A stretch of DNA of 64,000 nt from Icerya purchasi. Its lineage: Eukaryota > Arthropoda > Insecta > Hemiptera > Monophlebidae. Below, piece by piece: positions 1-11,062 of this stretch. Position numbers and translations under genes: made by a program. Position 1 is the stretch's first letter. Each line of letters starts with the position of its first letter. The DNA lies in contig CM077115.1 of the NCBI GenBank assembly GCA_039619475.1, positions 510,652,815 to 510,716,814 of the forward strand. The letters run 5' to 3'. The notes below the pieces were generated by a model that did no database searches, was not told where the DNA came from, and was given only the letters and a program-made list of their open reading frames with translations.

Positions 1-3000
1 GAATCTGTTTTTCTTATTACTGTGAAATATGACCTACATAAACCAGAATTCGTTTTTAAAACATGCAAAAACATTAGTAATAAAATTAACATAACTAAGT
101 AACAAAAATTTTCCGATTTTTAAACAACTATTTGACATTCTTAAAAGTATATATTTATTTTATAACCGTTATATGTAATTATTTTAGAAAACAAGTAAAT
201 GTCGATCGCTAGTGAGTATTCCTAAAAAATACAACAGCGCTAAAAGCATATATGCGGAAAATAATTTTATGGATATATTGTAAACTGCTCATATTTCTCA
301 AACGGGCGTCAATTTTTTTTGTCGGTTTGGTTCTCACCATGGGAGATTTCCTGTGAGTGACTGAATAGAGGTAATGAATAGGACCTCGAATATTTTACAA
401 TATGCGAATCCGTAGGAATAAAAAAAGAAGCAAAAGTGATAAAATCGTCATGGAAAAAATCGTATATTTTTCTTGGAATTGACTATAAGTTTATTGTAAA
501 GCAGTTGTTATTATTTCGGCGGAAGAAGAATTACTAGAATATTTTTCGAATAGACTATTCTTAATAATGACCGTAGTACGGAAAATTAACGAATGAAACT
601 GTTTTCTGTAAATAAGTGTAGTGCTTTAGTTTGTTTATTTTACCAAATCCTGAATAGCTTTATAAGAGGTGAAATTTATTTACCTGCATTGTTCATAACC
701 CGTACTATTGGCTATTCGGTTTTAAATTTCTAAGAAAATGGTTAATTTTCCTAACAGAAGACCATAACAAAATGTGCAATAAATGCGTGTAAAACATGCC
801 ATTACTGTTATTTTTACTTTTCTGTTCCGAAAAAACAAAAGAATGCCGCAAAGGATGTTGACATATAATGGTTTCTGTCATTCGTCTATGAACGTGATAT
901 AATATCAAAAAAATAAAGAAAACATAGTCTTATTGATAAAAGCAACCAAGTAAAAAAAAAAAAAAATATGTCGATTGCGACAAATGTTTGTTGAAAGTCG
1001 AAACAAATTATAATCAGCTTCAGCTTGAAGATTATCTTCGTGGTGTACCACATAATGTAATTAGTTAACTTTAGTGTTTGCATGTATTATAGGTACTATT
1101 ATTATTACTTATATGTAAGATTTCGATATCGTTTATTTCTATATTTGTAATTAATGCTATTATTATTATATTATAATTGCAAACTCTTATTTTGTTGGGA
1201 AAACCTGAAAGAGGAAAAACATAATTTCTAATTCGACTAGCTGTATGAACACTGGTTGTACCTTGTAGGTATATATAGTTTAAGAAATTATCATTCCTGT
1301 GGAAAGGGGCGGATAATTTTTTTGCGACAGTTTTATCGCAATACATACCTACTATAGGTTTCAAATTGTTGGTAACTTAAATATTGTTTGTGCGTGTTAC
1401 AGAAAATACCTATTTATTAAATAAAACTGTATCCATTTCATATAAGAAAGATTGATTCCTTATCGAAGAATAATGAAGATATTGTTCCAATTTTTGTGGT
1501 TTTTGAAAATTTCAGTTATTACTAAACGACCAAACATTGTAATTTGTGTAGTATGCTGTAAGCTAATTTAACAGGCTCAACTTGATATCGGCACAGTTGT
1601 GTTTAAGCCGTATGTGAAAAAAAGAAACAAAAAAAACGACGGACTAGAATATTATTTTTCTTATAAATATGTATGTTCAAAATTTATCCTCTTCTCTCTT
1701 TCATGCCTACTTCATGCGACATTTTATGTTTTCGTTTACTACAAAACATGCACGCAGGAGCAAGTTCACTTTTTCATAAATATTAAACATTTTTTTCTTT
1801 CTGTGCATTTTACTGAGGTTAAATCTGAAAAAGCAACTTAAAGGAATCGAACAAAAATAAAAACAAACATACTAAGGCTAACTGACGAATCATTCTGAAT
1901 AAATTAATGAAATAACTATATAAAAACAAATAGACGATCGTGCTCATTTTAACAATTACTCATTTATTGTTTTGATCACATTTTGCCTCAACGGGACTTT
2001 TCTGTTCAGCAAATACAAAAAGAAAACAAGCAAGCGTACGGATAATTTCGAATTTGCAACAACACATCAAAAGTACCGAAATGCAAACCGGGTAAAGGTC
2101 CTTGATTGACGTGACCAAATAAATAAGTAAGACTGAGGTCGAAAAAAGTAATTCTCATTTAGGTTTTGCAGTCATTACCAATGAGCAGCTCCTTTCATAT
2201 TATTCACTACCGTCACTAAAGAATTTTTTTTTTTCGAAATAAAACCAAAAAACATTTAGTGAAGAAAGCCGGTATGATAAGAAACAGAAGAAAAAAAAGT
2301 TATTATTATAAATATTCAATGTAAATTGATAGAACAATGATTCGAATAACGAATACCTGCAAATTATTCCTTTTAAAGCTTTGTGTTACTCAAATCCAAC
2401 CCAGCTGAACTGACCATATTTAGAAAGTATTGTTGCAATTTAGTGTGATAAGTTAGTAAAAAAACGAAATTCTAGAAAAAAAAATTCTGTTAAAACGCGT
2501 TTTGTAACTAACAAACGTGTAAATTACAAAGTGGTTGTAGCCATTGACGGTTCTTTTCCTATTTTTATTAAACACTATTTCACAGTGGAAAATTACTTAA
2601 TCGCTTTTATTTCTCAACTTATTTCGTTACTTTTTTCTTTTCCCCTACAAAACACGCATCGAGTATTGCCGAGTCGACTTTTCTAATTATTATAATTTTT
2701 TTATGAGTCGCTCGCTTTATTATTAAACGAAACAAGAAAAGCTTCTTGCTTATTGGTTTTATTAAAATTTTTATGAAAATAATATTAGTCCAGTGTTTTG
2801 AAGATTGAAAATTTTTCTAAACGAACTAAAAAAAAAAAGAGAAGTTAGCCGACAGGATGTTTCATGTACTGAACATTCTGTGAGTTAATTTAAAGATTAC
2901 CATAATTTACATTTACATAATATTAAATTCAAAACAAAGATATTTAATTTTTAATTTGAAATATCGTATATATTTCTCGCCCAGTATTAACATAAATGTG

Positions 3001-4229
3001 TTTATGTTTAAAAATTGTTGCGCCTTTGCTTGTCATTTTCGATATTTTTTTGAAACCAGGGTTGGATCGCCAAGGAATTAAATATATAATTAAAATCGTA
3101 GATAACAGAAAAAACTTCAATAAACGTATCCTCAAATAAATTTGCTAGATACGAATAAAAGAAAAAGATAATATAAGGAATATGTATCAGAAGCAAATTC
3201 AATCCAGTTATGTTACACTTTAAATGGCGTAGAGTTGATAGTTTGTAATTTTTTAAATACAGTTGACTATACATTAGCAAAAAAAAAAAAAATGAAGGAA
3301 ACCGACAATCCATTTGACCGATAATTAATATTAATAATTTTCGTCTGTTTCGTATCACTATTGCTAACAGAACTCTTAAATTTACATCGCGAAAGTCTGT
3401 TTATGAGTATTTCACGCTGAAGTCGTTATTTCAAAAAAAAAAAAATAGAACATATTTTAAAAAAGCGAATAACCAAATAAAATCATTTAAAATATGTGTT
3501 TTGTGATTATATATGCATATATAACATGCTATACGCGCCGAAAAACCAAATCGCTAACGAAGAACGGTATTTTTTGGACGGAATTTCTGATTCTCACTAA
3601 TACAGATGATAACGTTTAACGGATGATACCTGAAAATCACCGTAGGTGGTCTGTAAAAAGGTCTGAGTTCGCCTGCGCCCGAAAGAGGCTGACCCCAGCT
3701 GCATTCCTACGGGATCAAATCGCGCACTTGTCGCCGTAGTTTCTAAATATTTTCAATTGTGTCTTTACTGCACAATTCTTATGCCAGGTCCAATCTTTCT
3801 TTGCAGAGTTACTTCGTATTTTCTAATATTGTCTCGTTGTGATGGCAAAGTCAACACAGTGCGGTTTCCCCCAATATCGGTACGACGAAAACAAAAAAAA
3901 AAACACTTTTATACATGCAGAACCCCAACGAATGTGTAGTGGAATTTCAAAAATTACCGAACGAATAACTCTGTACACGTGAAAATGATAAAGTAAAAGG
4001 CAAGACTAATCACTGCATTAGAAACTCTATTCGAGAAAAAATTCAAAAATCATCGAACACAAGATTTTAAGCAAATCTAAGCAAGTGGCAGGCCTATTCA
4101 CGATAGCTAGGCTGCTAGAAATGACTAAATCAGCGGAGTCTTGAATTTAAGTATTAGTGCTGTCTAGTAGAAGTTATTAAAAACAAAAGACTCGCGTTAA
4201 TAGCTGTTCGAATGATAATTCCGCATGCG
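1..4229. other. Left flank of the palindrome, no gene supported
   Basis: AT-rich DNA with many stops in all frames and homopolymer runs. Reading both strands I found no run of exons with matching phases. A GC-richer block near 3640-3740 carries a B-box-like string (GATTTGATCCC on the minus strand) and may be a short mobile-element remnant, but I cannot classify it. The stretch could be intron or intergenic. Confidence 0.6.
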
Positions 4230-4235
4230 CACCAT
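4230..4235. repeat. Left 6-bp target site duplication CACCAT
   Basis: CACCAT lies directly outside the left end of the palindrome and recurs directly outside the right end at 23154-23159, in the same orientation. Six base pairs is the duplication size made by Polinton/Maverick integrases. A perfect 6-bp match at exactly the two symmetry-defined edges is unlikely by chance. Confidence 0.92.
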
Positions 4236-4559
4236 AGTAGTCATTTATAGAGAGATCTGGCCGTTCCGCTAATCCGAACCCCAATTCCTGTCCCGGAGTC
4301 GAAAATTCACCCCAGACCGCTAATCCGAACACGAAATTCACCCCAATTCATGTCCAGGTGGTCAAAATTCACCCAAGTTTCCCCCGATTCCTCCGAGTTT
4401 CCCCCGGACGGTTTCCGTACATATCCGATAAACCGAACGTCCAAACAGTGTCCCGAGGTCAATAAACTGTCCAAAGTGTTATTCGGGGGGCGCAAGTAAC
4501 CCCAATTAGTGTCCAGGTGCTGAAAGTTCCCCCAAGTTCCCCAAATTTCTCCGAAATTC

Positions 4560-5450
4560 CTCCGTAAGCGTCCCGCTCGTTTCCGATAAACCGAACCGAT
4601 TATTAATTAACATAAGTATATTAATTAATGTCCGAAAGTAACCCAAGTCTCCGATCGCCCCGCCCGCCCGCTCCGTTATCGCATTTTTTTTTTTCAAAAT
4701 TCAGGCCCTAAGTATGAAAATTCTAAAATTTAACCCCAATATATTATTTAAAGCGTAAATCTAACCCAACACCTCCGTTACACCTCTCACATGTATATTT
4801 CGTTACCGCGCACGCTCCGGTCGCGGCCGCGAAAGCGCACGCGCCGATCCCACGCATATTCCGATCTCCACCGCTATATCACACCCACACACACGCACAC
4901 ACACACACACGCTCCGTCTCCAAAATTCCCCTGTACGCGTCCTGCTCGTTTCTGATAAACAGAACCGATTATTAATTATCATAAGTATATTAATTAATGT
5001 CTGAAAATAACCCAAGCCCCCGCTGGTCCCTCCCGCCACTGCGTTACCGCAATTTTTTCAAAATTCCAAGCCTAAGTAAGAAAATTCCAAAATGTAACCC
5101 AAGTATATTATTTAAAGCTAAAATCTAACCTATAACTCCAGTTCACACCTCTCACACGCATATTTCGTTCCCGCGCACGCGCCGGTCCCACGCATACCCC
5201 GATCTCCGCCGTGATATCCCCGCGCACACACGCGCTCCGTTCCCGATACCGCGATTAGTTCTTTAATATTTCAAAGCCTAAGTATACATAATATAAAATT
5301 AGCCGAAGTATATTTTTTTATTTTCCTGATTCTCCGATCTTACTACCATATGCTAAAGCGCACGTCCCGATCCCGCGCATATATCTAACATAGCGTTAGC
5401 TGCGTGGAAGCGCACGCGCTGTTCCCACGCACGTGTCCTCCGTTTACGCT
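4560..5450. repeat. GC-richer subterminal tandem repeat, about three units
   Basis: Units of ~325-360 bp start near 4560, 4920 and 5245; the third is partial. Each contains a TTTC-GATAAAC-GAACCGATTA segment, a TATTAATTAATGTC segment, an AAGCCTAAGTA segment, an AATATATTATTTAAAGC segment and a CGCGCACGC/CCGATC segment. Outside them, 4250-4500 holds shorter repeats of CTAATCCGAAC and AATTCACCCCAATTC. The zone is clearly richer in GC than the surrounding DNA. Function unknown; subterminal repeats can bind transposition or replication proteins. Confidence 0.75.
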
Positions 5451-7509
5451 GCCACAATTTTTTTTAATTATTATTTTTTTTCACATAATAACCCAACCCC
5501 TTCTCTGTTGTCTAAACCTAACCGGTTATCTAAAACATTTACAAATTAACAAATCAAGTATTTCTATAGTTTAAAACTATCCTTAGTCTCCTTTACCCCT
5601 TCCACCCTCTTTTCCGATCGATTCAGTTGTTTTAATATCGAATATATCGCATTCTATTTACTTTTACTACGACCATTTCGACGCTCCCGACGCCTCCGTC
5701 ATTTCATATTGAGAGGTAATTATTTTTTTATGTGACCGCTATGAATGCACACCGTCCATTCCCGTACACCCATCTGATGTCGTTAGTTCACATACCGTTC
5801 ATAATAACTTTTATTCAACTCCAAGTATTATGGAATTATTCCAATTATATATTTTCTACACTTCCGATCATTTCTTCTGACCGTTCATAATATTTTTATT
5901 TTCCTCCGGTTCTAAAAATAAATCCTACAATGTCTTCAACGCGATGAATGTGCACACACTCATCTGCTACCGTTAGATCCCATATCGTTCTTAATAGTTT
6001 TTCGAGCCTAAATATTATAGAAATAGCCGAAGTATATTTTTTTCGTTTCTGATCATTTCTTTCGACCGTTCATATTTTTTTTCCAGACATATGTATTCAA
6101 AAATGAAATCGAGTATAATTTTATTTAACACGGTTTCATAATTTCCCTCTCCATCCCCTATTCATCCTACACAAATTACAATTCTTTCATAATATATGTT
6201 CTAGACCCAGTCAAACAATCAACTCTCGCAGAAGTGTAGACGTTGCCTCCAACACCCATTTTACTATCAATTATTGTATATTATTGTTAGATTATTTTTC
6301 CAAAAAGTCTTTTGAAATTTTTTTCCGTTCGTACATTTTTTTTTGATTTTATTTGCACGACATCCATTTCCATACATTCACGTTTCGCTAGCAATTATAA
6401 TATGTTTTATTTATTTTTCAACTCCTCCCAGACTTACACACACGCCATATTGTCACACTCACAGATAGGTTCCTTATTAATCGTGAACATTTTTTTTTTC
6501 TGTATTAGCCGCGGGAGCATATCACATCAGACCCTCACATATACCACACACAGTTATTATATTTAATTTTTAATTATCGATCTTTAATTATTTTTACTGC
6601 TATTATTTTTCTGACACATTCACCCCGTCTTACATACTTTACATCTTTTAACATTTTGATAGAGAAAATCTCAGGGCACTAAATAATTTTTATCAACATC
6701 GTAACTAAGTTTAATATTATACACATCTCAGTATAATTATTAAACGAAGGAACTATTATTTTCATTGACGATATTGTTGCTACAAACATTAATCGTCCTT
6801 TTCCAGGTATAGTCAACCTCTTCATGTATTCGTCTCGTCTTTCTATCAACCTTTGACCGCTTAATACTCCCCCGCTATTTACCGTTATTCGCTAGAGGAA
6901 TATTTTTTTAGACTCGTTCAAATACACACATGCACATAAAAAAATCGACATCAACGTCATCGAACACTGATCTCGACATTTCCAAGAAATTCAATCGCTG
7001 CTCCACAGTCTAAGATGTCTCCGCCCGCCTCAACAGTCGTTTGTATCATTATTGAAGCGCTTGTCATGTACCGTTATTTACGACCTTTTACAACATACAA
7101 ATTCACGACATGTATACACCTTTTCTAGAAAGCATGGTGAAAATGGACAATCTCTCCCGATGAAAACCAGCTTGAATGATGTACCGTTATTTCATTCATT
7201 TTGCAGAAGGTTAATTTAAGGCGTCCATGCATCTTTTCTACTAATAAATAAGCAAATGTAATCTTTAAACCTTTCTACCTTTTTGCAATCAATTTACTGA
7301 TTGTACATACTTTTTATATTTTTTCCACATACCCCTTGATCGTCACAACCACCACAAAAGCGCACCATCCATTCGCACACACTCATCTGCTACCGTTAGA
7401 TCTCATATCATTCATAATAATTTTTTCGATTCTATTAGTTTAAGAATATTTCATTTTTTTTTGTTGTTTTTTTCTAACTGTAACATTTTTTTTTTCGAAA
7501 TCTTTCGTA
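5451..7509. other. Noncoding arm segment with a recurring module
   Basis: No gene seen. A module recurs in diverged form: CATCTGCTACCGTTAGATC (5960, 7383), CATAYCGTTCATAAT-like strings (5791, 5991, 7406), a TATTATAGAAAT-like string, then GACCATTTCTTCCGACCGTTCATAA-like strings (5880, 6065; another at 9639). Spacing between copies is about 100-200 bp where they cluster. The repeated ACCGTT core may be a protein-binding site, but that is inference. Confidence 0.5.
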
Positions 7510-7967
7510 TTATATTTTTTCTCCCATATGGCTGTCACGTAGTCGTAGCGAAAAATGCTCCGTTCATAACCTTACATGCATGCTGCCACACCGTTGTATT
7601 AGATCGAGCGACAATGTTATAGAGTCTGCTGAAACAGGTTCTTCCCTTTCATATCTTTTGTAGAAAACGGTTTACATGTACACACCTACACACAAACACG
7701 CATATCTTCATCTCTCCTTGACGACGTCTTTCAAACACCTCTATAACCAAAGGAATGTGGTTTTTCTGGTACAACCCTCCCTTTTCAAAGGCATGCATTG
7801 AGGTAGATTGTTGAACGGATCTGATCGTGCAGGCAGTATTAGTTTTATGTTAAACGTGTTCATTTTGTAGAATCTGTGTTCTTCACGCATTATTAAAAAT
7901 TTACTGTAACGGTAAAAGTAATAATTTTCTATTTTTTAGTAGAAAGTTAAAAAAACAGTAATCAAAC
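7510..7967 (+). promoter_or_regulatory. Upstream region of the 334-aa gene, shared with the 282-aa gene
   Basis: The region is clearly homologous to 9655-10213 upstream of the second gene. Shared blocks include CATAACCTTACATGCATG, CCGTTGTATTAGATCG, ACAATGTTATAGAGTCTGCTG, ACATGTACACACCTACACAC and GATCTGATCGTGCAGGCAG. It ends with a pyrimidine tract and AG (TTTTTTAG at 7932-7939), 28 nt before the ATG, and the second gene has the same arrangement. A 3' splice site closing a 5'UTR intron is a reasonable reading. No TATA box stands out. Confidence 0.6.
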
Positions 7968-8972
7968 ATGAATAACAATACCGAATCGAATGTCGATAAT
8001 GTCGCGGATTTCATTCAGAATTCCTTTTCGAGTGATAGCGACTCGCATACGTCTTCTTCACCTCCAACACCGCAAAATGATGATGGTTATACATCAGAAC
8101 AATCAACATCCCTTGTACGTAAAATCGTTGGTCCTGTATTATTATCAGAACAAGTGGATATAGCGGAATATTTTGTAGATATCAGCGTCCATATAGATTG
8201 TGATTATGGGTTTCGAGTAACTGAACTAGCAATGATTGATATGTCTGGAGGGAAGTGTTTGCATACGTTGTATAAGCCAAGCAGAGCATGGCATGCATCA
8301 AAAATGCCACATTTACAATGTTCTTCAGTGAGTTATTACTTGAAGAACCCTTCATTATTTCCCTGTCGTGAAGAAATATTCATCGCACGCGATATATTCA
8401 CGATATTGTCCCAAAAACCGAGGGCTCGCGTATATGTTTTAACAGTATATGCTAAACTTACACTAATAGAACTTAACGAAAAGTCTGAATTGTTGCGTGA
8501 TTTAGACTACGAAATCGTTAATATGGATCAAGTCTTTCGATTATCTAGTATTGAGAATCTACATGAAGAGTATTTTGGTATAAGCAATTTGATAACTTGT
8601 AAACACCATAATGAGAATGATAGTTTTCATTGTGCGGTGAAAAACGTTATGGTGATGAAGGCATGGTACGATCATGTCATCCGTCCGCTGAAGCTTATGA
8701 ATAATCTCAATATAAATGATTTAAGTCAGTTGTTCATTACAACCACCAAAGAAATGATAATTACGTTATTTCCAAGTTGTGTTGGAGACATTTATACATT
8801 TTTACCAGATAGACTAAAACAGGATGATACGATAAAATCACTTCTACCATGTTTTGAACATGAGAATGATGAAGAATATTATTTCGATGACGATATATTT
8901 CTGCATAGTACTCGAAATTGTATGAAAGTAAAAGATTGTATCGACTGCCAACGTACAATTCGCGCAGATTAA
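7968..8972 (+). CDS. 334-aa protein, degenerate DEDD-exonuclease-like layout, left arm
   Basis: Intact ORF. Residues 1-18 (MNNNTESNVDNVADFIQN) are shared with the 282-aa protein of the same arm. Residues 20-48 are Ser/Thr/Pro-rich and probably disordered. Residues 68-104 (FVD at 69-71, then GFRVTELAMIDMSGG and LHTLYKP) resemble the first strands of a DEDDh exonuclease, but the usual D-x-E lacks its Glu. Residues 155-170 (VYVLTVYAKLTLIEL) sit where motif II lies, and H221-C-A-V with CKHH at 211-214 sits where the HxAxxD motif lies. The spacing resembles a family of uncharacterised arthropod proteins I recall by their KELA...F-KPP and CxxH...CA-x-N patterns. The C-terminus is acidic (299-309) and ends with C318, C324 and C327. 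The ATG starts the shared leader and lies after a possible splice acceptor. Catalytic loss is inferred; an unrelated fold is possible. Confidence 0.8.
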   Translation: MNNNTESNVDNVADFIQNSFSSDSDSHTSSSPPTPQNDDGYTSEQSTSLVRKIVGPVLLSEQVDIAEYFVDISVHIDCDYGFRVTELAMIDMSGGKCLHTLYKPSRAWHASKMPHLQCSSVSYYLKNPSLFPCREEIFIARDIFTILSQKPRARVYVLTVYAKLTLIELNEKSELLRDLDYEIVNMDQVFRLSSIENLHEEYFGISNLITCKHHNENDSFHCAVKNVMVMKAWYDHVIRPLKLMNNLNINDLSQLFITTTKEMIITLFPSCVGDIYTFLPDRLKQDDTIKSLLPCFEHENDEEYYFDDDIFLHSTRNCMKVKDCIDCQRTIRAD

Positions 8973-9654
8973 AAATTCATTAATTCGATCGTTTTTAACA
9001 ATTTTGTATATTTTTTCTGTATATTTTTGTGTGTATTTGTACATATATATTTTTTTTTCAGACCGTTCGTTTTTATGTTTTCTTTAAAATTTTTTAAATA
9101 TATTTTTATACACATGTAAATACTGTTTTGTATATATTTTGTATATATTTTTTCCCTCAATATCTATTCATTCTCATATTGTATATATTTTTTTGCTAAT
9201 TATTTTTTCATCTTTTTCCGATCCTTTCCGATTTCTGTTTATTTAATTTATTTAGCGATCTATCCTTCTCTCCCCCTCTTAACTTAAAGTACTGGTAATG
9301 ACGAAATTTTCAAAAATCTGAACCAGTCGAGTATAATGTATATATAATTATTTAATTTTCGAATATATTTCCACATAATTTGTTCATATCTGTTTAGATT
9401 AAAAAATTAGATTTTTGTCTGTAATACACCGTTTTTTTTTTTATGTTTTTGTGTGTAATAAGCGAATTCAACTGTTATACTTTTTCACGTACATCGCGTA
9501 CTTCCACAGCTGTGAGAGTTTTCATCTGTTTCTAAGATACAACCTCTGACTCTAAATGTTCTCTAAATATTTTTTTTGAGCTTAAATATTATAGAATTAT
9601 TCTAACTATATTTTTTTCGCTTCTGACCATTTCTTCCGACCGTTCATAATTTTG
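8973..9654 (+). other. Intergenic stretch between the two arm genes
   Basis: Very T-rich 3' flank of the 334-aa gene. It contains several TATATTTTT strings, a run of C/T near 9260-9280, and a copy of the ACCGTTCATAAT module ending at 9650. No gene is supported. The mirror is 17735-18416. Confidence 0.6.
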
Positions 9655-10213
9655 TATTTTTTCTCCAATATGTATGCTCACTATCGTAGCGTAAATGTGC
9701 GTCGCTCATAACCTTACATGCATGTTGCCATACCGTTGTATTAGATCGTGCGACAATGTTATAGAGTCTGCTGGAACAGGTTCTTACCCTTTATATTTTC
9801 TGTAGAAACAGGCTCACATGTACACACCTACACACACATACACACACATATAACCCAAAGAACACCTGCAAACTTCGTTCAGACACACCTGCATCCAACT
9901 TTCACCAAAGGAATGTGGTTTTTTCTGATGCAACCCCCCCTTTTCAAAGGCATGCTTCGAGCTCGAATGTCGAACGGATCTGATCGTGCAGGCAGTATTA
10001 GTGTTATGTTAAACGTGTGGAATTTGTTGAAGTTGTGTTCTTCACGCGTTATTAAAATATTCTCAAGAACGATAAAGTCTGTAATTTCCTACGCCTTTTC
10101 TCTTTTTCGTTCGCTCTTTATTTTCTGTCTTTTTTCTCTCTTATTGCACGTTATTCTTTTCGCTCTTATTTTCTCTCATTTTTTTAGTATAAATATTACA
10201 ATAATAATCGAAT
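9655..10213 (+). promoter_or_regulatory. Upstream region of the 282-aa gene
   Basis: Diverged duplicate of 7510-7967, about 100 bp longer because of extra CA-rich and CT-rich sequence. A long pyrimidine tract (10095-10185) ends in TTTTTTAG at 10180-10187, a strong 3' splice site 26 nt before the ATG. TATAAATA at 10188-10195 lies right after it and could instead be a TATA-like element. A 157-codon ORF running through this region is low complexity and probably not a gene. Confidence 0.6.
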
Positions 10214-11062
10214 ATGAATAACAATACCGAATCGAATGTCGATAATGTCGCGGATTTCATTCAAAATTTTTTCGTAAATGATAATGATAATGCAATGTTT
10301 CCGGACGATTTTCCAAATATACATATGCCGCCACCACCACCACCAGCAGAAGAAACATCATTACAAGGGCCTTCGCTACATTCATTCTCAGATTTCATTC
10401 CATTGGCTACATCAACACCTTTAGCATCACCGGTAATGTCACAAGATTTGCAAACTCCGTCGTTAATGCAAGTACCTTTGGTACATGATGAAAAAGAATA
10501 TAGCACAACAATGTTGGAATTACCCAAAGAAATATTTAACCGAAAAGCAGTCGTCTATGTTAAAGACCCTAACGATCCAGAAAATAAAAATAGTTTCATG
10601 TATGCGGTTTTAGCAAAATTTACATCAAAACCGTCATCGATGTGGCAGTACAATATTCTACAGAAAGTATACGATTTCAGCTTTATTCACTTACCGATCC
10701 AATCGCTGGCTGATATTGAAACGTTTGAAAGAATAAACGCTGTATCAATCAACTTATACAAGCTGATAGAAACCGACTATACAGATCAAAGTACATTCAA
10801 CTACAAAATAAAAGTCGTGTACGCCTTCCGAAAAAATCACAGTTTGTTAAATTATAAACATCACACAAACATATTATATTGGGGATCTAATGGAAATTAT
10901 CAATTCGCATGGATAAAAAAATTCAGTCGATTGTTGCGGATCCAGTCGCCGAAAGCGAAATTTGTATGCTGGTCATGTCTCGATCCCATGAATACCGATT
11001 ACGAACATAATAATACTCACAGATGTGACGCAGTCAGTTGGCGTAATATGCACTATATGTAA
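10214..11062 (+). CDS. 282-aa protein resembling the N-terminal region of Polinton-type PolB, left arm
   Basis: Intact ORF. Residues 1-18 equal those of the 334-aa protein. Residues 38-44 are a Pro run in a disordered linker (20-100). From residue 112 the layout matches, as I recall it, the region before the exonuclease and polymerase domains of arthropod Polinton-type DNA polymerase B proteins: VVYVKDPNDPENKNSFMYAVLA (113-134), a FIHLPIQSLADIETFERIN segment (157-175) followed by VSINLY, then HTNILYW (217-223), WIKKFSRLL (233-241), and a terminal zinc knuckle C252-x2-C255 with H265/H269 and C271. The protein ends 11 residues later, so there is no exonuclease or polymerase palm. AATAAA at 11066-11071 lies just after the stop. 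It may bind DNA or a polymerase; that role is inferred. Confidence 0.82.
   Translation: MNNNTESNVDNVADFIQNFFVNDNDNAMFPDDFPNIHMPPPPPPAEETSLQGPSLHSFSDFIPLATSTPLASPVMSQDLQTPSLMQVPLVHDEKEYSTTMLELPKEIFNRKAVVYVKDPNDPENKNSFMYAVLAKFTSKPSSMWQYNILQKVYDFSFIHLPIQSLADIETFERINAVSINLYKLIETDYTDQSTFNYKIKVVYAFRKNHSLLNYKHHTNILYWGSNGNYQFAWIKKFSRLLRIQSPKAKFVCWSCLDPMNTDYEHNNTHRCDAVSWRNMHYM

Noticed and set aside
664..733. Minus-strand segment with good acceptor and donor near 680-730
   Set aside because: All three frames contain stops, so it is not a coding exon.
9748..10221. 157-codon plus-strand ORF before the 282-aa gene (and its mirror)
   Set aside because: It runs through the duplicated upstream region, CA/CT-rich tracts and the likely splice acceptor, and it overlaps the ATG of the real gene.
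10261..10527. Antisense 88-aa ORF with a Gly run
   Set aside because: It is the reverse of the Pro-coding repeat in the 282-aa gene.
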